Assembly (NCBI GenBank): GCA_031002005.1
Contig: CM061921.1
Span: forward strand, 171,810,935-171,874,934
From: Vandiemenella viatica
Taxonomy: Eukaryota > Arthropoda > Insecta > Orthoptera > Morabidae
Direction: 5' to 3'
Length of the DNA: 64,000 nucleotides
Under the pieces are notes generated by a model. It searched no databases and was not told the origin of the DNA. It saw nothing but the letters and a program-made list of their open reading frames with translations. Shown piece by piece: positions 36,713 through 47,286 of this stretch (the stretch's first letter is position 1; each line of letters begins with the position of its first letter). Made by a program: the position numbers and the translations under genes.

Positions 36713-36949
36713 TAAACATTCCGCCATCCACCAGCCCTAAAATAACACCAAACTGGCCACTTTACACTTGTGGAACAAGGAATCCAGTCCCTTCGCTATT
36801 GTGTTCGGCAGTTAAATAAGATAAATCCAACAAGAAAATGGTCCAAAGCACACCACAGAGGTGTAATTATTTTATTTGAGAAATTTCTTGTGATGGTATT
36901 GAGGTGGCGAATGCTTTTGTTTTAATCCACATTGATATTGACAAGATTT

Positions 36950-37165
36950 TTTTTTTTTTTTAATTTATTTTTTGCATCTGGCTTCACAACTCGTCGAGGT
37001 CATTAGAAGCATGAAAGGACTGGGGATAGGAATGGGGAGGAATTCGGCTTTGGCCTTTTGAAGGACCCAGTCCGGCATTCGCCTGGAGTGATTTGATGAA
37101 ATCATCGAAAACCCCAATCTGCATGGCCGGTCGAGGATTGAAACCCACGTCCTTCCGGAAGACAC
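36950..37165 (-). repeat. tRNA-derived SINE, arm B partner of 25925-26197
   Basis: Reverse-complement copy with the A-tail (T-run 36947-36961 on this strand), CTAATGACCTCGACGAGTTG, CCGAATTCCTCCCCATTCC, AAATCACTCCAGGCGAATGC and GGTTTCAATCCTCGACCGGC. It matches the arm A copy along its whole length. Confidence 0.8.
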
Positions 37166-37189
37166 CGCGTTTGGTTCTTTCGTCTTGTT

Positions 37190-37400
37190 TTTGACGCCAA
37201 TGTGATTTGAATCCTAAAGGTATTGGAAAGTAGGATCGGGAAAGAATTTCGACCAGTGCTTTTTGATATAACTATACCGGTGTTCTACCAGAGAAGTTTT
37301 AGGAACCTAGGAATCCTGAAATTTTATGTCCATAGGGATATGAATCCTCGTCCTCCCTAAAGATAAGCAAGAGGGTTACCTCTAACCCATAGGGCTTGGA
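37190..37400 (-). repeat. Old SINE, arm B partner of 25690-25915
   Basis: In reverse complement: ATGGGTTAGAGGTAACCC (box A region), GAGGATTCATATCC (box B region), then TTTCAGGATTCCTAGGTTCC as in arm A. Same order and spacing as the arm A copy. Confidence 0.6.
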
Positions 37401-37619
37401 AGGCAAGAAGTAATGCTTGACACTCTACTTTAAAGAAGGATCACTGTTAGTTAGAAACAAAGGAGATACGAATGGTTTCCCACTTCAATTACTTCAGCTT
37501 TAAAATCTGGAACCCACTAATTCTTGGATTTAATGCTATTAAGTATTATTGTCTTTTATATATATATTGTAGCAAAGGCGTTGTCACTTGCCATGACATT
37601 ATTGATATACAGAAACCGA

Positions 37620-38035
37620 GGAACTCGTTAAGTAGTTGGAAGATCAGAAGGTGGTGTATTAGATTATTCGAAGGGTAAATTTTAACATACAAAGTACTGC
37701 CCCCATCCTCCTGAAGTTTGATACTCCAATACTGCCAAAGAACATAAAGGCAGGCTGAATAATCCTTAGCGTACGCCCGTATTTTTTGAACCCAGTGCCA
37801 GAGGTTTCGGTATATGATGGGGTCGTGTAAAGGCCATCCTTCCTGTGGTAATTGCGGCAAGGAGGCACATGAGCGGGGTGTGAGTTGCACGGTCGTAAAG
37901 GAATGCGTCAACTGTTCCTGTCCTCATCTTTCCTGGAGTAGGAAATGTAAAATGTATCTAGAAGAGCGAAAGACACGGGAGTTGAAAACCAAATACCGAA
38001 TACCTTAATGTGATATGAAGAAGAAGAGTAAGTTG
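37620..38035 (+). pseudogene. LINE ORF1 fragment with zinc knuckles
   Basis: Nucleic-acid-binding ORF1 of a non-LTR retrotransposon. In one frame near 37695-37800: ILLKFDTPILPKNIKAG, then, past a stop, LSVRPYF and NPVP. In the next frame from about 37825: GSCKGHPSCGNCGKEAHERG, then CVNCSCPHLSWSRKCKMYLEERKTRELKTKYRIP, with CCHC-type Cys/His spacing. A stop follows at about 38006. The order (conserved strand block, then two or three zinc knuckles, then a basic tail) is that of Jockey, I and R1-type ORF1 proteins. The rest of the element is not found next to it. Confidence 0.75.
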
Positions 38036-38039
38036 CTTG

Positions 38040-39770
38040 CCGCTACCGTTTTCGCAACTAATTTTTCAAAGATGGCATCAACTACCGTCAGGAAAGGAAG
38101 TATTGCTGCCCAGACGTCATTTGCAGACATGAACTAAAGTACAATGTGCTGATATTAATGCAAACGTAGCGCAAATGCTGCTAACATTTAAGACCGCGGA
38201 CGTTGGTAGCAATACGTTATGGCGATCTCAAAAAGTCACCACTTGTTTTATTACAAGGGACGATTAAAAATGCAAAGATCTGCATTTAGTGAATATGATT
38301 ACAGCCATCGAATTCGGTAGCAAAGGACTCCTTCAGGTTGGTGCCGGCTTGTCGTCTGACGGGAGACACACAATAGTAAGACCTTGAAGAATGACCGTTC
38401 AGTCTACCTCCCTGTATGCTGATGCTTCGATGAGAGGGAGACATTGCGGGAGAACGTGGCAGGTGCCGCGCAGTGCTGTTTGCTGCGAAAAGTCTTTATT
38501 TGTATGTGTCTAAGCAGCAGCACCAGTGAGGAATTCACATGGTAATGTACCATCCCTTCTGATTGAAAAGTTTTGACATTTCGCTGCCATAGTGATTTAA
38601 AAGCCCAGTACGACCCTGAGAGCAGTGAAAATTGCTAATTGCATCTCCCAACATATATTTGACTTCAGTGAGCTAGCCGTGGAACTTGATGAATTATTGA
38701 TAAACGAATGTTAGTCCTTCTGGTACAGAACTCCAGAATCCATCCTTAAATATCATGTATGTCAATTTTGTAAAACTTCATATTTAAATATGTTTCAATA
38801 GTTTATGCTACAATAAAATTCGATGGTTTTAAATAAATTCTTCACTCCAACATTCAAATGTAAGGCAGAACTCTGTTCCTTTAATCTTCCTCTTTTGGAA
38901 TGGCATCCTTGGAATTATTTTCAAAGTAATTAATTAAAGAAGTTAAACTCAAAAATCAAAAAATATTCTCATTAATAAGAGCTCATTAAGAGACGAGAGT
39001 AGACAGAGCATTTCAATGGCTATCCCAACTCGGGGCTTGTCTATATCAGAATGATTAAAGTTCTGATACTAAATCATTATTGGCAGTGAAAGATTTATCA
39101 AAAATTAATAATAATGCATATCAGCTTTAGCCATGTTTAAAATGATCAATCGGGAAACAAGAAATGCATAGCGTTGCCACAAAATTACTTATTAAATTTT
39201 GTATGTATTTTTTTTATGTGTTTGAGTTGGCAGCATGGTAACAGTTTTTATTCACCGTAGTTCTTCATTGGTTTTTTCGTTTTGTTCAAACGGTTTTGAC
39301 CAGTTACATGTGATGATAACTATTGTGTATGTTCGCTTTTGTAAGCATTGTTAGTGTTCTTTTGAAATGATTTTTTTTTGTTCATTCGCTCTCGTGATGA
39401 TTGCTGATGTTCTTGTGCTGGTGATTTGTGTTTCTTTCAATTTATGATGGTTTTTGTTTTAGCATTATATTGTTATATACAACTGTTCTTATCAGTTCTA
39501 TAAGAGGATGATGTGTGTTGCAGTTGATAGTGCGGTAGTTGATTCATGTTCTGGGGCAAGTTATTAATATCGCGGTGAAATTCATTTTAAATTTTTAAGG
39601 GCTGTTAATGCCGGAAATAACTATTAGTTTTGTGTGTTGAATAAATTTTCGTTGTGGATAAATTGTTGGTTTTTGATGAGAGTGACGTAAAATATAATAA
39701 ATTCGTATGAAACTTCGTTCTGGGAAAATCGCGAGTGATATTTCTGTGAACATTTTAGACACAGACACGT
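38040..39770. other. Spacer; may include 5' leader or LTR of the gag element
   Basis: No open frames of note. The T-rich stretch 39200-39770 directly upstream of the gag-like frame could be LTR or leader. I looked for a copy of it downstream of 41430 and found none, so no LTR pair is claimed. Confidence 0.4.
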
Positions 39771-39774
39771 CACT

Positions 39775-41427
39775 ATGGAAACACATGGAGAAAGTTTTGA
39801 CAATGAGTTCCACCGTGCATCTACTGAGCTAATCGGAGATTTAGCATCACGAGAAACAGAACACACAGGGACTCACAGTGTAGCGGGCACAATACAGCAC
39901 TCGGATGTTTCATTAGAAAATAACCACACACAGATATCGGAAGATAAAAGAAATCACACCACCGGAAATAAACGCGTCATTGTTGACAACGATTTTACAA
40001 AAATTGAGTACTTTGGAACAGAATGCAGTGGAACAACGTCAAATATCAGATAAGAATGCCGCGGAGTGTCAGCGATTTCTAAAAACAGAGTGTGACGAGT
40101 TTAAGATGGAATTTAAACAACAAATCCATACTGAATTGACAGTGGTGAATGATAAACTAAATGAAGTCACGGAGCAGATGTCAATTGTAAATGCCCGACA
40201 TGAAGAAATGTGCTCTAAACTTGATGAAAAGATAGATGCCGTAAAATCGTCTCTGACTGTTGACATGCACAATCTATTTTTGCGGGTATAAAGTGACTTG
40301 AAAGTGGTTCAGTCACAGGTGGGGACGGTAACTGTGACTTGTGAGGATCTTACAAGGTCGCAGGAAGCTGTCACTTGTCGGGTGACCAGTTTAGTAGATA
40401 GCGTAGAGGGGTTGCGAAACGAGGCAACACGAAACATCGATGCGCTGACCACGTCAATCGTGAGAGTGCGAACAGTCAGCATTTGCAACTGACGAGAGAG
40501 GTTACTTCCATAAGTACCTCGGTAATAACCTTGAAAGAGGACGCGTCCATTTTGAATCAAGAACAAATGAAACTGCGGGAGGAGTTGCGTGCTGTGGAAA
40601 AGAAAAAGCAGGTTGGAACAGAGGTAATAGGACCAATTCATGTTGACATTCCGTTACCACCGTTTGGAATGAAGAGAGGAATGAATCCTCGTGAGTTTCT
40701 GACTAACCTAGGGGAATACTTCCGTATAAAGGCGATTCCAGAATCTTTTTGGATGACCTTGGTAAACCAGGCACTTTACTTCCAAGAAAGGTCTTGGTTG
40801 GCCATTACTTGCGAAGCGAGAACAACCTATGAAGAGTTTAGAGAGGCATTTCTACGGACGTATTGGTCTGTGCAAGAACAGTCACAATGCCTGCTCCGAA
40901 TCTGCCAAGGGAAGTACGATCCACGAGAGCACGGTTCAAGAGTGATGTATGAAATAAGACTAGCAGTAATCTTGCGACCCCTAGAGCAGCCTCTTAAGGA
41001 CCAGCAGTTCATTGCAGCTGTTTCCACGCATTTCTCTAAGCAGACAAGGGGTCTTATTAATCCAGTTGTTGCAACTACTTTGGAAAGTTTCCTTGAAACT
41101 TTAAAAAATATAGATGCAATCGAAGATGGCCCACCAGGCAACTTTGACCATCATTGTGGACAACCGCATGATAATAATAATAGGAACTCAAATAGAGATC
41201 ACAACCGCAAGGGGAAACAATTTTACAACGAAAATTGGCGGAATGAGTTTAACAATGGACGTAACCAGTCACAGGGGCAGCAACCGCGGTTAATGCTATT
41301 GTGCGGGAACAATCTCCACAGCGAAACTCTTCGCCGGTTTCAGCCGAACCATCGCAGGCAAATGCGTGCGAAACATCTCAGGATAAGCGAGGGTGCCAAC
41401 AATGAGCATTTCAGGAGGCACCACTAG
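39775..41427 (+). pseudogene. Gag-like gene of an LTR retrotransposon, three frames
   Basis: Gag forms the particle that packages element RNA. The ATG at 39775 opens frame 1 to about 40000. The reading then continues in frame 2 (39980-40492, with a stop at 40289-40291), and returns to frame 1 for 40483-41427. The N-terminal 250 residues are heptad-rich and look like a long coiled coil (KLNEVTEQMSIVNARHEEM and similar). The capsid-like part has PREFLTNLGEYFRIKAIPES, TYEEFREAFLRTYW and a basic Asn-rich tail near 41160-41300 in place of a clear zinc knuckle. This is the pattern of the retrotransposon gag family. No protease, RT or integrase follows. Decayed; not reconstructed here. Confidence 0.7.
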
Positions 41428-41429
41428 TT

Positions 41430-42490
41430 ATAAAAATAATTATAGTTAAGATTACACACTTATACCCTCAAAAATTATACAGTTTGCAACGCATTTAAAT
41501 CCACATGTCCACATGATAAAGAAAAACGATTTTTTTAACAATATTTGAAGTAGAATGTTCAAACATACTTTGATATGATAATTTCAATTTAAAAATGTGA
41601 GTTGATAGTGCACATGTTTCTATTGTTGGGTTTGATATTGGGTAAAAAAAATAAAATAAATCTGGATGGGAGAGTTGATGTATAGACAAGTGAAAAGTCT
41701 TGTTAACGATTGGATGGATACCGTCATTTCTAAACTTAATTACCATCCATCAGTGAGAATGATTCACAATTACTAAGGGGTGTGCTAAGATGAAGTTAAA
41801 CAACTCTTGTACGGAAGGAGTAAACAACACTTCTTGTATCTTGTTAGAAAGTTACCTTAGTGAATTTCATTTGTTTTCTCCGACGAAAGGAATAGATGTC
41901 GGAGTAAATAAGGCAACGGATATGACTCAAGTGGCTGCAAAATTTTCATTAGTGGCAATGATATGTAAGTCCACAAAGTAATTAAAATAAGCGCCCAAAG
42001 CAATCCGATTGCATGTTTAAAGGTTCGGTGTGATAAAACACCATGCCTTCGTTATTAAGTGTTTTTTTTTAGGAACTCGTTTCCCTAGGTAATTCTTCGC
42101 TATTACTCAAGTTGCTAAGGTCTAGGACTGTTGTGATCATAAAAGAATAATTAAATATGTAGCTCTGTGGGATTTGCAAAGTAAAGCAAATATTAAGTAG
42201 TCTTTCCACACTTTCTGGGTGCGCGGATTTATCTCAAAATCTTCTCCACTTTTTCTCAATAATGTTTTAAGCAAATTACTCGCACTATCACATGGAACAG
42301 CACTTCTAAAAAAAAGGACTAGATAAAGAAATTCAGTTGAATTGTTTGCTTAATTGGGAATCTATAAAATGCAAGTAACCTCTGCAAATATTTAAAACAA
42401 ATGTATGTATTTTGAGGAAATAGATGCTTATGATTAGAAATATATTTCTAGTTGAAAACATAACGCCGATGCAACTGTTTCATTTATTTA
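41430..42490. other. Spacer, no gene recognised
   Basis: A/T-rich. If the gag remnant ever had a pol gene it is gone. No tRNA-like or transposon boundary seen before the ribozyme motif at 42.5 kb. Confidence 0.45.
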
Positions 42491-42494
42491 TTTT

Positions 42495-42540
42495 GCGTCG
42501 TACGCGTTTCACCTCTCATCGAGGCATCATCAGCGACGAA
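42495..42540 (-). ncRNA. Hammerhead ribozyme motif of Penelope-element type
   Basis: On the minus strand, from 42538: CGTCG, core CTGATGA, a stem-loop (GCCTC, loop GATGA, GAGGT), GAAAC, then GCGTA and CGACG. CGTCG (42538-42534) and CGACG (42500-42496) form a perfect 5-bp stem I. Stem II has four Watson-Crick pairs and one G-T wobble, with one unpaired T before it. Stem III is only about two pairs, as in the minimal hammerheads of Penelope-like retroelements. Predicted cleavage follows GTA. The motif is a self-cleaving RNA that processes element transcripts. Penelope RT is not visible nearby. Confidence 0.65.
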
Positions 42541-42935
42541 TCTGGGTTACAGTTTTTATATACAGTTTTATCCTATTATTACATAATCATGGCATGAGAT
42601 ATTTTATAGCTAAAAGTTACTTACTATTTACATTTGCTACTATGGTATGCAGCTGCGCATCTCCGTTTTCATATACAAAGCATATTTTGCCTGTATCATA
42701 TTTACAATATTGTTTGTTATCATCGTTCAGTCGTCTGTTAGCGTCAGCTGGTTTGTTTATGTCTTGTCTCTAGTGCGCTTTCGCGTCCTTCGGTTGTCTG
42801 CTGTGGCCATCTTGTTTGTATATGTCCACCCGTAGCTGTTAGAACACACGGACCGATATAATTGACTGTATGATCTTTATACCTGCCACCAGGTTCATCA
42901 GTTGATTACGATTAATTGACTGACGTCTTGCAGCA
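42541..42935 (-). mobile_element. Possible Penelope-like terminal region next to the ribozyme
   Basis: Hammerheads of this kind lie in the pseudo-LTRs of Penelope-like elements. The 390 bases on the 5' side of the motif (minus strand) have no coding capacity and end where the (TAA)n tail of the next LINE begins. Assigned only by adjacency. Confidence 0.3.
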
Positions 42936-43936
42936 AATTTATTATTATTATTATTATTTTATTTATGGTCGTTGGCTTGCGCCAATTGACCAGCTGATTA
43001 ACTACAATATTCTACAGTTACATTTAGTCAAGACATAGTACAATTTATTTTTACTATAAACATTAATGTATCTTTTGACTCGGTATTACCTCTTGATAGT
43101 AGTAAATTTTATATACATGATGGCCATGCGGTGATCAACATTCCTGTTATATATTACACTTGTTGGATTTTTCATACATAATTGACTGTTCTATTGAAAA
43201 TGTTGTATTACATGGGAGTGGTATTTAGTTTAGACATAGTACAATTTAGATTTATTATAACCTTAATGTGTCATTTGTTTCGGCATTACCTATAGACTGG
43301 ACATTTTATATAAGTAATAACCAATGAGATGATTAAGGTATTTAACAATCCTATTACAAGTTTTACATTGGATTGTTTTGTAAAATCATTTTAACTGGGT
43401 ATTTTGTAGTTTTACATTCGGACTTTTATAATGAATAAGTGTGTGAATAATTTTTCGTCCTTTACTTTATGATTTGAAACGTGAGTCTATCATGGTGGGC
43501 ATTATTTTATTGTAGTGTATTAAATTTTTCCTTAGTAAGCTTATGTCTGATTATTGGTTGTCTATATCAGTCATTTGGTGATATCTCCTGTTTTGATTGG
43601 AAGTTCAAAGTTTTAGGTTGGCCTCATGTAGAAATCGGGATAGTGCTCCATACACATCTTGTCTTTGCGACTTCAAGAGGGAGGTTACGGAGGTTGGAAG
43701 CGGTATATTTAGTTTTACTAGAGTTTTGTACAGTTTGTTTTGGGGGTTCTTGTACTGATTGCAAGCTAGGATGATGTGATTTAAGCACTCCTATCACAAT
43801 AGGGTGATTGGAGCACTTCTATTCTATATAGACGTCTTGGGAAACTTCCATGGCCCAATCTTATGCGGATTATGGATGATATGTGCCTTCTGCTCATTCT
43901 GTAGGTTGCAAACCAGGGTTTGGGTGGAATATTGGG

Positions 43937-44845
43937 TTAAACTGAAGCGTAGTGCTTTCCTCTGACCGATTGGGTTGTGGACCATGATTCTGAGCAGTCA
44001 CTAATATATTGTTTCTTGATAATAGGTATAAAGTCAGTGTGCGGCAATTGAATGAATTGTCTCTCTCCGTGTGATAAACTATCTTTTGCTAATATGTCGA
44101 CTGCTTCATTGTGTTGAATTGACGCATGACCCTTGATCCATACTAGGTGTACATCTTTTCCTTCTACGTAGGCCGAATGCATCAGTTGTATAATGTCTAC
44201 TAAGATCATATTGAGGTCACTACGTCTATTTGGGTTGTCTAGTTTTAAGGCTACGCTTTTCGAATCTGTTAGGATCAGGATTTTACTGTATCGCTTGAAT
44301 CCGTAGTTTATTGCTTCTCTGATTGCGAGGGCTTCGGCTGTGTATATCGAAGTTTCTGGTGGTAGACTGACTTGCTTAGATACTTTTGATTCAGGACAAA
44401 AGTAGCCGTATCCAACTCCGTCAGAGGATTTCGAGCCGTCAGTGTAAATGTGGATGTGATTCGGCCAAGTTTGAGATAAGGTTCCCTCCGCTAAGGATTT
44501 TATTTTCCCACTTTTCATAATCCAGTTTGGTAGATAGTGTATATTGGGTTTGAATGTTAGAACCTCGTAGTGTCTTGAAAAGAGGGGTAGCATTTCGTTT
44601 TGGATAATTAAAGGTGCCATATGTTTTATTTTTTCGTATCTTAGGATCAGCAAGCTAGTTCTTGAAATGGTGGACATATCACTTTTCTCCATCACTGTTG
44701 TATAATCTATGGCCTTTTTCATTACAGGGTGGTTTGTAATTGCTGCTCTCCTGATTAAGTAAACCGATGCTAGCAGCTGACGGCGGATGTCCAAAGGCAT
44801 TTCCTTTGCTTCCGCTAGTAAAGCGTTAGTTGGCGTGGACCTCAT
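43937..44845 (-). pseudogene. RNase H and C-terminal part of I-LINE ORF2
   Basis: A 302-codon open frame. RNase H motifs: HIYTDGSKSSDG (first Asp, near 44455), ETSIYTAEALAIREAI (Glu), ILILTDSKSVA (Asp) and VWIKGHASIQHNEAVDILAK (His/Asp). All four catalytic positions are kept. After the domain comes a tail with SESWSTTQSVRGKHY, comparable to the zinc-finger-free tail of I elements. The frame start is internal; the ORF once continued upstream into the RT. Confidence 0.88.
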
Positions 44846-46024
44846 CGTTCCTAAGCATATTCTTATGGCTCTATATTACAGGTTGTCTAATTTGCGGAGT
44901 ATATACTTGGGTGCATTACCGTAACAGTGGCTTCCATAATCCAGGATTGGTCTGATGAGTGCTCTGTACATAATTAGAAGAATGGCAGGGTCGGCTCCCC
45001 ACCAAACGCGTGATATCGATCTTAAGACGTTCAGGTGGCGTTCCGATTTGGTTAAGATTTGATCGATGTGTCTTTTCCATGTAAGTTTGCTATCAATCTG
45101 TAGCCCGAGGTGTTTGACTGATGTTCGTACCGCGAAAAGGTAAGGCCCTAGCTGAATCTCCGTCTCTCTGAGGGTACACTGTTTCCTGGAAAAGATTACA
45201 ATTGACGATTTCGTTTGCGGTATAATTAATCCTAATTGAATAGTCCATTCATATAGCCTTTTTGGTGGCTTCTTTTAATCTCCAGATGTTTATGCCTTGA
45301 GAGGAAACCAAGTGTAGACGCAAACGTCATCTGCGAATTGTAATACTTTTATCGATGGGCTGAATATATTTTCTATGTCAGCTATATAGATGGCGGAAGA
45401 GAATGGGACTGAGAATTACTCCTTGCAGAATGCCTTTAGTGACAATGCGTGGTCCGTATAGATTATTGTCCTGTTGTCGGATGTATATGGTCCTACAGTG
45501 AAGGAGATTATATATACCACGCAAATATACTTCCGGGAGTTGTAATGTTCTAAGCTTTTCAATTAATGTTGGTATCTGGACATAACAGTATGCTCCTGTT
45601 ATATCCAAAATAGGGCTGATAGATATCTTTTATTTATAAAGGTGCGTTCTATATCGAGGGTAAGTATACTCAGATTATCTTTTGTACTTTTCCCTTTTCT
45701 AAATCCGTACTGTGTTTTCGGTAACTTGCTGTGGTGCTCCAGCCACCATTGTAATCTCGTTTTGATTATTCGTTCAAATGTTTTAGCAATACACGAGGAG
45801 AGAGCTATAGGGCGATACGAGTTTGCACAGTTACTATCTTTACACGGCTTCTGTATTGGTATAATGATTTGCGTTGTCCAGTCTTCCAGGAATTCACAAT
45901 TGGACCATATGTTCGTAAACAGATGTAGCAAGATTAATTTAGCTCTGGGTGGTAAGTGAAGCAGCATCAGATAGTTGATATTATCTATTCCCGGCGCTGA
46001 GTTGGTTGACGTTTTGAGGATCAT
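44846..46024 (-). pseudogene. Reverse transcriptase of I-LINE ORF2, broken
   Basis: 46024-45599 gives NSAPGIDNINYLML, NSYRPIALSSCIAKTFERII and KTQYGFRKGKSTKDNL. The next frame (45608-45378) gives DITGAYCYVQIPTLIEKL, with Asp in the first catalytic motif (AFDxV changed), and ILQGVILSPILF. FADD is at 45337-45323 in another frame, followed by stops. At least three shifts separate these pieces, so no functional polymerase remains. Confidence 0.85.
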
Positions 46025-46491
46025 GTCCAGCTCCTCAAGCTTGAACTCTTTTTCTAAAATATTTTGTCGATTCTCTTCCTTGGAATCCTTTGTGGGGCTT
46101 GAGGGACATGGTAGAATTGTAGGCGGAGCAATTTTATTGGCGAATTCTTACATCCAATTTGTTAGGGATTTCATTCCTGTCGGTTTTTTCCGAAATCTGT
46201 TTGTCGTATTCCATACTTGTGTTCAAAGGTACATTCTTGTTTAACTTGTTGCAGAATTCCTTCCAGCATTTTTTTCCCTCGTTTTCAGAATTCTTTTGGT
46301 TTCAGCGTCGGCTTTTTTATATCTTATAAAATTTTCCCACGTGGCTGCTTGTTTGTATCTAGTTAGGGCTAATTTTCTTTTGGCCGTTGATCTGGAACAA
46401 TCTTGATTCCACCATGGTACCGTGATTCTTTTTCCAATCGCTTCAGGGTTACATCGAGGAATTGATTTTTCTGCCCCCTTGTTTATGATTT

Positions 46492-47286
46492 TTAAAATTC
46501 TTGATATTGATGACTAATTGTGTTGTGAGAATAAACTTGATCTAAATTTGTCTCTATTGCCTGACCATATTTGGCCCAATTGGCTTTCCGGATATTCCAC
46601 TTTGTATAGGGTAGTGAATTCTGTGGTTTGGTCCACTGTTTGGTTGATATAATGATTGGGTCCCATGACTGCTCCAGGTTATGCCAATGAACATCGGTTG
46701 CCAGGGAGGGGGTGCAGAGAGATATGTCTATTTCAGATTTTCGATATCCAGGTTTTGGGATTAAAGTTGGTGAGCCGTTATTCAGTACATACATGTTGAG
46801 TTCATCTATTATTTCCATTACGGCATCCCCGAATGTGTCGTTTAACTCGCATCCCCAGGTTGTGTGGTGGGCGGTTAGGTCTCCGCATATTAAAAAACGT
46901 TCCTCTACCTGCTGTATAAGTGCTCGCCATTCTCCACTTCTAATTTTTGTTTTGGGAGGGCAATAAACGGAGATAATGGATAATTTCGTATTATGTATTC
47001 TTAACCTAACTGCAATGGCTTGGAATGAATTTATGCGCGTGTGGTCAATATGAATTGCTGTAAATGGAATCCTGGTTTGTATTGCTATGTCTACTCCTCC
47101 TTTTCCATCCTCTCTGTCGTTGCGTAATATGTGGTAGCCTTTGAAGTGGAGAGGAGTATCAGGTTTTAGCCAAGTTTCTGATATTGCCGCGATTGATATG
47201 TCATTACAGCTTAATTCTCTTTGAAAGGATTCTTGATTTGCTCGAACTGATCTAGTGTTCCATTGCAGAACTTTAAATTTGTCCAT
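46492..47286 (-). pseudogene. Endonuclease domain of I-LINE ORF2
   Basis: A 264-codon open frame starting at ATG 47286: FKVLQWNTRSVRANQESF, AISETWLKP (catalytic Glu), DGKGGVDIAIQ, IISVYCPPKT, FLICGDLTAHHTTWG (usually GDFNAHH; Asn replaced by Thr), and a region SEIDISLCTPSLA. The expected final SDH is not clean (WDPIIISTKQW; typically SDHxPI), so catalysis is doubtful even though the frame is open. It ends at a stop near 46492, before the RT. Confidence 0.85.

Larger units (their letters stand above)
25550..37560. repeat. 12-kb imperfect inverted duplication with loop at about 30.1-31.95 kb
   Basis: Arm A (about 25550-30120) matches the reverse complement of arm B (about 31960-37560) in the same order. 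25577-26420 pairs with 36722-37530. 26560-27255 pairs with 33095-33860. 28665-29094 pairs with 32690-33080. 29377-29970 pairs with 32060-32685. Examples: GTTCCAGATTTTAAAGCTGA at 25586 and near 37515 (reverse); TAGTGAAGTCAACAAAAGAC at about 27014 and near 33375 (reverse). Similarity looks like 75-88 percent, falling toward the loop. Gaps are explained by later insertions listed separately. Three SINE copies are shared by both arms, so they predate the duplication. Confidence 0.85.
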
